DNA of 64,000 bases from Paenibacillus sp. 1011MAR3C5. GTDB lineage: Bacteria; Bacillota; Bacilli; Paenibacillales; Paenibacillaceae. The stretch is from the NCBI RefSeq assembly GCF_003591485.1, contig NZ_QZCF01000012.1, positions 1-64,000 on the forward strand. The letters are read 5' to 3'. The notes under the pieces are model-generated. The model was not told the origin of the DNA, did not search any database, and saw only the letters and a program-made list of their open reading frames with translations. Below are positions 17,052-26,200 of the stretch, one piece after another; the stretch's first letter is position 1; each line of letters opens with the position of its first letter. The translations under genes and the position numbers were made by a program.

Positions 17052-17906
17052 ATGAAAATTTATGAAAAAGCACCAGCCAAAATCAATTTGCTGCTGGACG
17101 TGCTTCGCAAACGGAATGATGGTTATCACGAAGTTGAGATGATCATGACCATGGTCGATCTGGCCGATCGCCTGGAGATGGAAGAGCTGCCGCGTGACAC
17201 GATTATCATATCGAGCCAAGTCGGCTATATCCCTCTGGATGAGAAGAATCTCGCCTTCCAAGCGGCAAGGCTGATCAAGGAACGCTACGACGTCAGGAAA
17301 GGCGTCTATATTCATTTGGACAAGAAAATTCCGGTGGCCGCCGGTCTTGCGGGCGGAAGCAGCGATGCAGCTGCTACGCTTCGCGGTCTGAACCGGCTGT
17401 GGGATCTGCGTATATCAGAGGACGAGCTATGCGAGCTTGGGGCGGAGCTCGGCTCTGATGTGCCGTTCTGCGTGACTGGAGGGACAGCGATTGCGCGGGG
17501 CAGGGGAGAGAAGCTGGAGCATATCGATCCGCCGCCGCAATGCTGGGTCGTGCTGGCGAAGCCGCCGATTAACGTATCGACCGCCGATGTGTACGGACGG
17601 CTGCGCGCGAATGAGCTGAAGCAGCATCCTTCCATCCCGGCGATGCGGGAGGCGCTCGCGAAAGGCTCGTTCCAGGACATGTGTGCGGGACTTGGCAATG
17701 TGCTGGAGACGGTCACGCTGGATCTGCATCCAGAGGTGCTTCAATTGAAGGAGAGCATGCTTCGTCTGGGTGCCGACGGGGTGCTCATGTCCGGAAGCGG
17801 ACCTACCGTATTCGGGCTGGTATCGAAGGAAGCGAAGCTTCCTCGCATTTATAATGGACTTCGCGGATTTTGCAAGGAAGTATACGTGGTAAGAATGCTT
17901 ACATAA
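17052..17906 (+). CDS. ispE: 4-diphosphocytidyl-2-C-methyl-D-erythritol kinase
   Basis: IspE phosphorylates CDP-ME at the 2-hydroxyl with ATP, the fourth step of the MEP isoprenoid pathway. The 284-residue GHMP kinase has the substrate-binding start [14 protein letters not shown], the glycine-rich ATP loop [15 protein letters not shown] around residues 95-109, and the C-terminal motif [11 protein letters not shown]. The length is normal and no frame break is seen. It precedes purR as in Bacillus. Confidence 0.96.
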   Translation: MKIYEKAPAKINLLLDVLRKRNDGYHEVEMIMTMVDLADRLEMEELPRDTIIISSQVGYIPLDEKNLAFQAARLIKERYDVRKGVYIHLDKKIPVAAGLAGGSSDAAATLRGLNRLWDLRISEDELCELGAELGSDVPFCVTGGTAIARGRGEKLEHIDPPPQCWVVLAKPPINVSTADVYGRLRANELKQHPSIPAMREALAKGSFQDMCAGLGNVLETVTLDLHPEVLQLKESMLRLGADGVLMSGSGPTVFGLVSKEAKLPRIYNGLRGFCKEVYVVRMLT

Positions 17907-17920
17907 TGGTGACGTTCTTC

Positions 17921-17950
17921 TTGATTAAATCCGTATAAAAATGTTATATT
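17921..17950 (+). promoter_or_regulatory. Candidate sigma-A promoter for purR
   Basis: TTGATT (17921-17926), an 18-bp spacer and TATATT (17945-17950) lie 40 bp upstream of purR. Confidence 0.45.
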
Positions 17951-17989
17951 GTGTTTATATTATTCGGATTTAGTGGGGGGCAGAGGGAA

Positions 17990-18817
17990 ATGAGGAAGTT
18001 GAAACGAAGTTCGAGATTGGTAGAAATGACGCAGTACCTGTTATCTCGTCCCCACACGTTAATTTCGTTGACAGCATTTGCTGACCGCTATCAATCTGCA
18101 AAGTCATCCATTAGTGAGGATTTGGCAATTATAAAAGAAGTGTTCGAGGAAGAGGGCATCGGCGAACTGCAGACGCTTGCCGGCGCTGCTGGCGGCGTGA
18201 GATATATGCCTCAGATGCGGGAATCGGTATCTCTCGCTATTATGAAGGAAATCTGTCTGAAGCTGGAGCAGCCGGATCGGGTTCTGCCTGGCGGCTATCT
18301 GTATATGACGGATATGCTGGGACAGCCGGAGCTGCTGGCTGACGTTGGCCGCATGTTTGCGACGGCATTCTCGGGCCGCAAGATCGATGTCATTATGACT
18401 GTAGAGACGAAGGGGATTCCTTTGGCATACGCGACGGCTGCTTGCCTGAACATTCCGGTTGTCATTGTCCGCAGGGACAATAAGGTGACGGAAGGCTCCG
18501 CGGTGAGCATTAATTACGTGTCAGGCTCGACCAAGCGCATTCAGACGATGTCGCTTGCACGAAGAGCGCTGAAGGAGCAGTCTCATGTTCTGATTATAGA
18601 CGACTTTATGAAGGCCGGCGGCACGATTCAGGGCATGATGGACCTGCTCTATGAATTCAAGGCGACGGTAGCGGGAGTCGGCGTATTCGTAGAGTCCGGC
18701 GAGGTAGAGCTGGAGGAGCGGTTGCTGGAGGACTATGTATCGCTTGCCAAGCTGACAGCCGTAGATATGAAGACGAAGCACACAACGGTTGTTCCGGGCA
18801 ATTATTTCAAAAGCTGA
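17990..18817 (+). CDS. purR: Purine operon repressor PurR
   Basis: PurR is a dimeric repressor with an N-terminal winged helix (residues 1-75) and a phosphoribosyltransferase-like C-terminal domain. It represses purine synthesis genes and is released by PRPP, and is also antagonised by (p)ppGpp in B. subtilis. The PRPP-binding segment [13 protein letters not shown] has the acidic pair at residues 204-205. The 275-residue length is typical. The ATG at 17990 follows GAGGGA; an in-frame extension to 17951 has no site. No PurBox palindrome was recognised upstream. Confidence 0.96.
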   Translation: MRKLKRSSRLVEMTQYLLSRPHTLISLTAFADRYQSAKSSISEDLAIIKEVFEEEGIGELQTLAGAAGGVRYMPQMRESVSLAIMKEICLKLEQPDRVLPGGYLYMTDMLGQPELLADVGRMFATAFSGRKIDVIMTVETKGIPLAYATAACLNIPVVIVRRDNKVTEGSAVSINYVSGSTKRIQTMSLARRALKEQSHVLIIDDFMKAGGTIQGMMDLLYEFKATVAGVGVFVESGEVELEERLLEDYVSLAKLTAVDMKTKHTTVVPGNYFKS

Positions 18818-18833
18818 GAGGCAGGAATCCGTC

Positions 18834-19232
18834 ATGACAACAAATACGAAGCTCGAAGTCATCTCGACGAGCGAGGCGCCGGCGGCGATCGGTCCTTATT
18901 CGCAAGCGATCAAGCTGGGCGGATTGCTCTTCACGTCCGGTCAGATTCCTCTGGATGCATCGGGCGCTTTGGTAGAGGGCGGCATCGAGGAACAGACGCA
19001 TCAGGTATTCCGCAATTTGAAAGCGGTATTAGAAGAAGCGGGAGCGACGTTCCAGGACGTGGTGAAAGCAACTGTATTCATGAAAGACATGAATCAATTT
19101 GTAACGGTCAACGGCATTTATGCTTCCTATTTCGGCGACCATAAGCCGGCTCGCTCAGCCGTAGAGGTGGCGAGGCTTCCGAAGGACGTGCTTGTCGAAA
19201 TAGAAGTGATTGCATCGACATATGTCGAATGA
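18834..19232 (+). CDS. ridA: 2-iminobutanoate/2-iminopropanoate deaminase RidA (YabJ)
   Basis: RidA hydrolyses reactive enamine/imine intermediates released by PLP enzymes such as threonine dehydratase. The 132-residue chorismate-mutase-like trimer subunit has the key arginine R107 in [20 protein letters not shown] and the segment [20 protein letters not shown]. It is the partner of purR in a conserved two-gene operon; 16 nt separate them. The start ATG has AGGA upstream. A Spo0A-box-like TGTCGAA overlaps its last codons (19223-19229), shortly before the spoVG promoter. Confidence 0.95.
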   Translation: MTTNTKLEVISTSEAPAAIGPYSQAIKLGGLLFTSGQIPLDASGALVEGGIEEQTHQVFRNLKAVLEEAGATFQDVVKATVFMKDMNQFVTVNGIYASYFGDHKPARSAVEVARLPKDVLVEIEVIASTYVE

Positions 19233-19325
19233 AAACGAAAAAAATTCATACTAAAAAAAATATTTTAAATTGAGTATCATTTTACCAAAAATGTAGAAGG
19301 AATTGGCACAAAAACGTGGAAGTAT
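19233..19325 (+). promoter_or_regulatory. spoVG upstream region: AT-rich box and sigma-H promoter
   Basis: An almost pure A/T segment (19241-19270 and beyond) precedes AGGAATT at 19298-19304 and, 14 nt later, GAAGT at 19319-19323, followed by ATACAC. This layout closely matches the B. subtilis spoVG P1 promoter, which is read by sigma-H and repressed by AbrB binding to an upstream AT-rich box. Confidence 0.75.
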
Positions 19326-19362
19326 ACACCAAGTCTCAGATAGGCAAAGGTGGTGAACACAA

Positions 19363-19644
19363 GTGCAAATTACTGATGTCAGACTCCGCCGTGTGAACTC
19401 GGAAGGTCGCATGAAGGCTATTGCTTCCATAACCATTGACAACGAATTCGTCGTTCACGATATTCGTGTTATCGATGGTAATAATGGTATGTTTGTAGCT
19501 ATGCCTAGCAAGCGGACTCCAGATGGTGAATTCCGTGATATCGCTCATCCGATTTCTTCCACGACTCGTGAGAAGATTCAAGCTGCTGTTTTGGCAGAAT
19601 ATGAGCGCGCGGCTGATGAAGTTGCGATTGAAGAAGGGGCTTAA
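19363..19644 (+). CDS. spoVG: Septation/RNA-binding regulator SpoVG
   Basis: SpoVG is a 93-residue nucleic-acid-binding regulator first known for its effect on spore septation and cortex formation and later as a global post-transcriptional regulator in Firmicutes. The sequence [19 protein letters not shown], then [23 protein letters not shown], is almost invariant in the family. The start is GTG with AAAGGTGGTG upstream. A sigma-H promoter with an AT-rich box precedes it and a terminator follows, so expression should rise at the end of growth once AbrB falls. Confidence 0.97.
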   Translation: MQITDVRLRRVNSEGRMKAIASITIDNEFVVHDIRVIDGNNGMFVAMPSKRTPDGEFRDIAHPISSTTREKIQAAVLAEYERAADEVAIEEGA

Positions 19645-19690
19645 TAGCGGAGCGATTTCAGCTTCTGCAAAAAGGTATGGTAACGTATGG

Positions 19691-19714
19691 AAAAGAGAGC
19701 CGAGGCTCTCTTTT
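19691..19714 (+). terminator. Terminator after spoVG
   Basis: The stem AAAAGAGAGCC/GGCTCTCTTTT with a 2-nt loop is followed by further T. Confidence 0.8.
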
Positions 19715-19779
19715 CTTTTGTTTCAATTTGAGCTATATTCTAGTGAGGATTGCTAGGAGATAGGGAGGGTATTCAAAAA

Positions 19780-21174
19780 ATGAAAGTGATGGCGATTGTG
19801 CTGGCTGCCGGTCAAGGCAAACGGATGAAATCGAAATTATATAAAGTGCTGCATCCCGTCAGCGGGAGGCCGATGGTAGGCCATGTTCTGGATACGGTGA
19901 AGGAAGCGTCCAGCGAGCGTACGGTAGTCGTGGTCGGGCATGGAGCGGAGATGGTGAAGTCGTATTTGGGCGATGCTGCGGAATACGTGCTGCAAGAGCA
20001 GCAGCTTGGAACGGGCCATGCGGTTCTGCAGGCTGCGCCGCTGCTGGGCACGGAAGAAGGTACGACAATTGTAATCTGTGGCGATACGCCGCTCGTTCAG
20101 TCCTCTACGCTGCACGCAATGCTGAAGCTGCATGCAGATAGCGGCGCAGCTGCGACGATACTGTCGGCTTCCTTCGAGAACCCGGCTGGTTACGGACGGA
20201 TTATTCGCGGAGAGGACGGCACGGTACAGCGGATCGTCGAGCATAAGGACTGCTCGGCAGAAGAAGCGGCGGTACAGGAGATTAATACGGGTACGTATTG
20301 CTTCGACAACCGCAAGCTGTTCGACGCCTTGGGTAGAGTAACCAATGAGAACACGCAGGGCGAATACTATTTGACAGACGTGATAGGCCTGTTAAAGGAA
20401 GCGGGAGAGATCGTACAAGGCTATTGCACGGATGATACGGCGGAAGCCATCGGTGTCAATGACCGTGTCGCACTGGCGGAAGCGGAGCGCTATATGCGCG
20501 AGCGTATCAACCGCAAGCATTTGCTCAATGGCGTGACGATTATCGATCCGGCGAATACGTACATTGAGGTTAGCGTGCAGATCGGCTCGGATACGATCGT
20601 CTATCCCGGAACGGTTCTTCGCGGCGCAACCATTATTGGCGAGGATTGCGTTATCGGTCCGGCTGCGGAAGTGGTAGATACCGTTATGCATAATGGCGCT
20701 TCCATTAAGTACTCCACTGCGGCGGAATCGGTCATTGGCGAAGAGAGCGCAGTCGGTCCTTACGCTAACCTTCGTCCTGGCTCGCAGCTTGGCCGTGCGT
20801 GCAAGGTAGGCGATTTCGTCGAGCTGAAAAACGCTTCGCTGGATGACGGCAGCAAGGTGTCGCATCTGAGCTATATAGGCGACGCTGTTGTCGGCAAGGA
20901 CGTCAACATTGGCTGTGGCGCCATTACGGTAAATTATGATGGCTTCAATAAAGCGGTAACCGAGATTGGCGATGGCGCCTTTATCGGCAGCAACGTGAAT
21001 CTGATTGCCCCAGTAAAGGTGGGTAACGGGTCATATGTCGTTGCGGGAACGACCATTACGCATGATGTGCCGGACGGGGATTTGGCCATTGCCCGTGAAC
21101 GCCAGGTCAACAAGCCGGGTTATGCGGACAAGATTCGTGCTCGCGCGAAAGCGAAGAAAGAACGTACAGAGTAG
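19780..21174 (+). CDS. glmU: Bifunctional UDP-N-acetylglucosamine pyrophosphorylase / glucosamine-1-phosphate acetyltransferase
   Basis: GlmU acetylates glucosamine-1-phosphate and then forms UDP-GlcNAc with UTP, supplying peptidoglycan and teichoic acid synthesis. The 464-residue protein has the uridyltransferase domain (residues 1-230, signature LAAGQGKRMKSKL) and a left-handed beta-helix acetyltransferase domain (250-455) of hexapeptide repeats. The ATG at 19780 is chosen because AGGGAGGG lies 10 nt upstream and the protein starts at the conserved strand; an upstream in-frame ATG at 19750 would add ten residues. The neighbouring prs gene of Bacillus is absent: ctc follows after 94 bp. Confidence 0.96.
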   Translation: MKVMAIVLAAGQGKRMKSKLYKVLHPVSGRPMVGHVLDTVKEASSERTVVVVGHGAEMVKSYLGDAAEYVLQEQQLGTGHAVLQAAPLLGTEEGTTIVICGDTPLVQSSTLHAMLKLHADSGAAATILSASFENPAGYGRIIRGEDGTVQRIVEHKDCSAEEAAVQEINTGTYCFDNRKLFDALGRVTNENTQGEYYLTDVIGLLKEAGEIVQGYCTDDTAEAIGVNDRVALAEAERYMRERINRKHLLNGVTIIDPANTYIEVSVQIGSDTIVYPGTVLRGATIIGEDCVIGPAAEVVDTVMHNGASIKYSTAAESVIGEESAVGPYANLRPGSQLGRACKVGDFVELKNASLDDGSKVSHLSYIGDAVVGKDVNIGCGAITVNYDGFNKAVTEIGDGAFIGSNVNLIAPVKVGNGSYVVAGTTITHDVPDGDLAIARERQVNKPGYADKIRARAKAKKERTE

Positions 21175-21268
21175 TCATAGTCGGTTCGATACGGCCTTAT
21201 ATATGATTAATTTTTGGTAGTTGTGGGTAAAGTGATATGGACATCCAATTCTTCGAGGAGGGTTCCAT

Positions 21269-21922
21269 ATGGCAATTGCAATACAAGCGGAACAACGGAC
21301 TGGAGCTACCAAGGGCGATTTGCGCCAGCTGCGCATTAGCGGCCAGGTACCTGGCGTCGTATATGGTAAGCAACTGCAGTCTTCGGCTGCAATCAGCATT
21401 AGCGAGAAGGAATTGTCTACCTTGCTGCGTTCTCATCCCAATGCGGTGCTGGAGCTGAATTTGCCCGAATCTGGTGTGCACTCCGTCATGGTGGCGGATG
21501 TTCAGCGCGACTCGCTGAGTCAAAAACTGCTTCACGTAGACTTCCACCAGATTAATATGAACGAGAATGTACGGGCGAACGTTCGCATCGATGCGACAGG
21601 CGATTCTGCAGGCGTGCGCGAGGGCGGTATCCTGTCAGTGATTCTTCATGAGCTGGAGGTTCAATGCTTGCCGGGCGACATTCCGGATGTGATCGAGGTT
21701 GATGTATCCGGACTTGGCATCGGCGACAGCATTCTCGTCTCTGACCTTTCACTGCCTAAGGGCGTAGAGGCCAAATCCGATTCGCAGCTCCTCATCGTTA
21801 CGGTGCTGGCACCGCAGAAAGAGCTGAGCGAAGAAGAGAAGGAAGCGCAGGATGTGGAGGCGCAAGAAGCGGAATCGCGTTCCGACAATGCGGTTCATGA
21901 GGAAATCTCCACAAGCTCGTAA
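21269..21922 (+). CDS. ctc: 50S ribosomal protein L25 / general stress protein Ctc
   Basis: This 217-residue Ctc-type L25 protein binds 5S rRNA in the large subunit; in B. subtilis it is a sigma-B stress protein. The N-terminal L25 domain (residues 1-95) contains RLRISGQVPGVVYGK; the C-terminal TL5-like domain (about 98-185) contains LPGDIPDVIEVDVS. An acidic tail follows. GAGGAGGG lies before the ATG. No sigma-B promoter was identified. In Bacillus it follows prs, here it follows glmU directly. Confidence 0.94.
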   Translation: MAIAIQAEQRTGATKGDLRQLRISGQVPGVVYGKQLQSSAAISISEKELSTLLRSHPNAVLELNLPESGVHSVMVADVQRDSLSQKLLHVDFHQINMNENVRANVRIDATGDSAGVREGGILSVILHELEVQCLPGDIPDVIEVDVSGLGIGDSILVSDLSLPKGVEAKSDSQLLIVTVLAPQKELSEEEKEAQDVEAQEAESRSDNAVHEEISTSS

Positions 21923-21947
21923 AGCGGGCCTATGAATAAAAGATCTC

Positions 21948-21975
21948 AAGCTGCCCTCCATATGGAGGGTGGCTT
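21948..21975 (+). terminator. Stem-loop after ctc, probable terminator
   Basis: A 12-bp stem (AAGCTGCCCTCC / GGAGGGTGGCTT) with a 4-nt loop has only scattered T downstream, so termination may be incomplete. Confidence 0.5.
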
Positions 21976-22059
21976 GCTTGCGTTCGGGGAGAGCGCTTCG
22001 CAAATTAACGCTAATTGTGCTACATTAAGTAAGTGATGTGGTTGCGGAAGGTATTATCG

Positions 22060-22131
22060 AAAACCTAAGCAGATGCTTACGAAGTAGGTTTTCTTCAACT
22101 TAAGCTTACGCTTAGGTTGTGGTTGAAAACC
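22060..22131 (+). promoter_or_regulatory. Structured leader of pth with competing hairpins
   Basis: Three inverted repeats lie within 90 nt of the pth start. They are AAAACCTA/TAGGTTTT (22060-22067 with 22085-22092), CAACTTAAGC/GCTTAGGTTG (22096-22105 with 22110-22119) and GGTT/AACC at 22121-22131. AACCTAAGC of the first stem (22062-22070) is also perfectly complementary to GCTTAGGTT of the second (22110-22118), so alternative folds are possible. An attenuation role is inference. Confidence 0.4.
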
Positions 22132-22147
22132 TTTTAGGAGGATTCAT

Positions 22148-22711
22148 ATGAAATGGATTGTGGGGCTCGGTAATCCGGGCGCTCAATATAAGGATACGCG
22201 GCATAACGTCGGATTTATGGTCGTGGATGAGCTCGCGAAGCGATGGAGCATCACGCTGACACCACAGGGCAAGCATAGAGCCGTTATCGGCGAGGGCAAT
22301 GTCGGCGGCCAGAAGGTGGCGCTTATCAAGCCCATGACGTATATGAACTTGTCGGGTGAAGCGGTACGCTCGTTCCTTGATTACTACAAGGCTGATCTGG
22401 CCGATGGCATTATCGTCTATGATGATCTCGATACGGAAATCGGAAAGCTGAGGCTTCGCTATCAAGGCAGCGCAGGCGGGCATAACGGCATCAAGTCGCT
22501 CATCCAGCACCTGAATACGCAAAGCTTCAACCGGATTCGGATGGGCATCTCTCGTCCGCAGCCAGGCATCGTCATCTCCGATTACGTGCTGGCGAATTTT
22601 CCGAAGGCGGAGCGCGACAAGCTGTCGCATATGATTGAGCAGGCCTGCGATGCCGTCGAATTCGGCTTGAAGGCTCCTTTCGAAGAAACGATGGCAAAGT
22701 TTAACCGGTAA
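22148..22711 (+). CDS. pth: Peptidyl-tRNA hydrolase
   Basis: Pth releases peptides from peptidyl-tRNA that drops off ribosomes, recycling tRNA. The 187-residue protein shows GLGNPGAQYKDTRHNVGFMVVD with N9 and catalytic H19, KPMTYMNLSGEAV, and the DDLD segment with the conserved aspartate. TTAGGAGG precedes the ATG. The leader contains competing hairpins. It is followed 63 nt later by fin and then mfd, as in Bacillus. Confidence 0.96.
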   Translation: MKWIVGLGNPGAQYKDTRHNVGFMVVDELAKRWSITLTPQGKHRAVIGEGNVGGQKVALIKPMTYMNLSGEAVRSFLDYYKADLADGIIVYDDLDTEIGKLRLRYQGSAGGHNGIKSLIQHLNTQSFNRIRMGISRPQPGIVISDYVLANFPKAERDKLSHMIEQACDAVEFGLKAPFEETMAKFNR

Positions 22712-22774
22712 CCGTTAAATTGTGAGGTTGCGGGGCATACTGAAGGGTATAACCACTCTTCAGGAGGCATACAT

Positions 22775-23005
22775 ATGGCTGTAAACTATATATGCAGGCA
22801 TTGCAAGACGTCGATTGGCTCCATTGACAGACCGTCGGTGACAGAGCAGCAGTTGGGTTTCCATTTCTTGACCCCCGAGGAGCGCAGCGATATAATAGCG
22901 TATGACTCGAACGGTGATGTTACGGTCAAGGTTGTTTGCGACTATTGCAACGAAGCGCTGACTACGAATCCAGACCTATTGCTGATCAGCAATCCTCTTC
23001 AATAA
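22775..23005 (+). CDS. fin: Anti-sigma-F factor Fin (YabK)
   Basis: Fin is a 76-residue zinc-binding protein that inhibits forespore sigma-F and aids the switch to sigma-G. Two CxxC pairs (Cys7/Cys10 and Cys55/Cys58) and the segments YICRHCKTSIGSID and VVCDYCNEAL match the family. TCAGGAGG precedes the ATG. Upstream, GTTAA (22714-22718) and GGGGCATACT (22732-22741) weakly resemble a sigma-F/sigma-G promoter. Together with gin at the left end, the window holds inhibitors of both forespore sigma factors. Confidence 0.93.
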   Translation: MAVNYICRHCKTSIGSIDRPSVTEQQLGFHFLTPEERSDIIAYDSNGDVTVKVVCDYCNEALTTNPDLLLISNPLQ

Positions 23006-23212
23006 CCGATAGGAAACTGCGAGAACAAGCTATGCCGCCCTTTGGCCGGATGTAGCTGTTTTTGCGTGGGCAGATCAATACGGACTGAAGCTTCCAAGCA
23101 GGCCAGTTGGTGCGAGTCGATCGGCTGGCGGAATGCTGCGAGTCCCTAATCTATGACATACAAAGATTTTTACCCGAACATGGTTGTGTATAGAAAAGAG
23201 GTGCCGCAAACG

Positions 23213-26200
23213 TTGAAAGCGCTAATTCAAGCTTTTGCCGCGGATTCGGACGTCCAGTCAGTTTTGTCCGGTATCCGCAAAGGGATGCGTGAGCAGATGA
23301 TATCCGGGCTCGCCGGCTCTTCCCGCCAAGTGTTGATCGCAGCGCTGGAAGAAGCGGTAGAGCGTCCGATGCTGGTTGTAACGCATAATATGTTCTCCGC
23401 TCAGAAGATTGCGGAGGATCTGCAAGAATGTCTATCGCCCGATAAAGTGATGTTGTATCCTGCGAATGAGCTTATGGCTGCGGAAGCAGCGATCTCGAGT
23501 CCTGAGACGCTGGCGCAGCGCATGGATGTGCTGATTAAGCTGTCCAAAGGCTATCGCGGGATTATTGTCGTGCCGTTCTCCGGCGTGCGGCGCTTTCTGC
23601 CGATTAGCAGTGTTATGGCTGATGCGCAGATCAAGATCGCGGTCGGCGATACGCTTCCGATGGAGGGCTTCCTGCTCCAGATGACGGCGCTTGGCTATGT
23701 GAGAGCAGACCGCGTGGAATCGCGCGGGGAGATGAGCGTACGGGGAGGCATCGTTGATTTCTATCCGCTTACAGCATCGCAAGGATACCGGATAGAATGG
23801 TTCGGCGACGAGATCGATTCCATTCGGGCCTTCGATCCGGCTGAGCAGCGTTCGTCGGATCGTATGGATTCGTATGTGATCCCGCCATGCCAAGAGATTA
23901 TCGCCGACGCTACCCGTATGTCAGTTGCGGCCAGGCATGCTGCCGATCTGCTGGAGAAGCAGCTGGAGAAGATGACAGACCGCACAGCGAAGGACCGGCT
24001 GCGCTCCGAGATTGGCAGTGAGCTGGAGAAGCTGAGAGAGCAAGTCTACTTTCCTGAAATCTATAAATATATTGCACTGCTTTATCCGGAACGCCAGACG
24101 ATCCTGGATTATATGCCAAGCGATACGCTTCTTGTGCTCGATGAGCCGACGCGTCTCATTGAGACGGCGAAGCAGCTGGAGCGGGACGAGAGCGAGTGGG
24201 CACTGCATCTGCTGCAGAGCGGCAAGTCGCTCCCTGGGCTGACGCTTGCGCGTGATACGGAGGAGATTCTTCATCAACGTCCGTTCCCGACCTTGTTCTT
24301 ATCCTTGTTCTTAAGACAAATTCCGCACAGCCAGCCGCAGAATATTCTCAATATGACCAGCCGTTCCATGCAGAATTTCCACGGTCAGATGAACGTGCTG
24401 AAGTCGGAGATGGAGCGGTGGAAAAAGATTGGCGCGAACGTCATTATGCTTGCAGGCAATGCGGAGCGTATGGATCGTATGCGCCGCGTGCTGGATGATT
24501 ACGGCATAGAGCCGCCTAATCTGCTGGAGGGTAATCTTCAGCAGGGTTTTGAGCTGCCTTCTTCGCATCTGGTCGTCATTACGGAAGGCGAGATGTTCTC
24601 TCAGAAACAGCGCAAGCAGCGGCGCATCGACAAGAAGATGGACAATGCCGAGCGAATCAAAAGCTATACCGAGCTAAAGGTCGGCGATTACGTCGTTCAC
24701 CATAATCATGGTATTGGCAAATATGTCGGCATCGGCACGCTGGAAATCGGCGGCATTCATCGCGATTACTTGCATATTCTGTATTCGGGCGGCGACAAGC
24801 TGTCCGTGCCGATTGATCAGGTTGATATGATCCAGAAGTATGTCGGTTCCGAAGAGAAGGAGCCGAAGGTCAGCAAGCTGGGCGGTGCCGAGTGGACCAA
24901 GGCGAAGAGCAAAGCGAGAGCTTCCGTACAGGATATAGCTGACGATCTGATCAAGCTGTACGCACAGCGCCAGTCGACGCCAGGCTTTGCCTTTGGAAGG
25001 GACACGTCCTACCAGCAGGAATTCGAAGCGATGTTCCCGTATGATGAGACGAGAGACCAGCTTCGTGCGATAGAAGAGATTAAGAGAGATATGGAAAAGG
25101 GCCAGCCGATGGACCGCCTGCTATGCGGCGACGTTGGCTATGGCAAGACAGAGGTGGCGGTGCGCGCAGCGTTCAAGGCGGCGATGGAGAGCAAGCAAGT
25201 AGCCGTTCTCGTGCCGACGACGATTCTGGCGCAGCAGCATTATGAGACATTCCGCGAGCGGTTCTCTGGTTACCCGATCAACGTGCAGGTGCTAAGCCGA
25301 TTCCGCTCTCGCAAAGAGCAGAATGAGACGATTAAGGGACTGAAGAACGGAACAGTTGATGTGGTCATCGGTACGCACAGACTGCTGTCTCAGGATATTA
25401 TCTTTAAGTCGCTTGGCCTGCTGATTGTGGATGAGGAGCAGCGGTTCGGCGTATCGCATAAGGAGAAGCTGAAGAAGCTGAAAACCAATGTGGACGTGCT
25501 TACGCTGACGGCAACTCCGATTCCGCGCACGCTGCATATGTCCATGCTGGGCGTACGCGACTTGTCCGTCATTGAGACGCCGCCGGAGAACCGGTTCCCG
25601 GTTCAGACGTATGTCGTGGAATACAGCCCTGCCCTTGTACGCGAAGCAATTGAGCGCGAGCTTGCCAGAGGCGGGCAAGTCTACTACCTATATAATAGGG
25701 TTCAAGGCATCCACCAGATGGCCGAAGCGATTAACGCGCTTGTGCCGGATGCGAAGGTGACCGTAGGGCATGGCCAGATGTCCGAGCAGGAGCTGGAGAA
25801 GACGATTCTGGACTTCTTGGACGGAGAATCCGACGTGCTCGTCAGCACAAGCATTATCGAGACGGGCGTCGATATCCCGAATGTGAATACGCTCATCGTG
25901 CATGACGCTGACAAAATGGGTCTGTCTCAGCTGTACCAGCTAAGAGGCCGCGTAGGCCGTTCGAATCGTATCGCATATGCCTACTTTACGTATCAGCGGG
26001 ATAAAGTGCTGACCGAGGTGGCGGAGAAGCGCCTGCAGTCTATCAAGGAATTTACGGAGCTGGGCTCCGGGTTCAAGATTGCCATGCGTGACTTGTCTAT
26101 ACGCGGTGCCGGGAATCTGCTTGGAGCGGAGCAGCATGGCTTCATTGCGTCTGTCGGCTTCGATATGTATTCGCAGATGCTGGCGGAGGAGATTGCCAAG

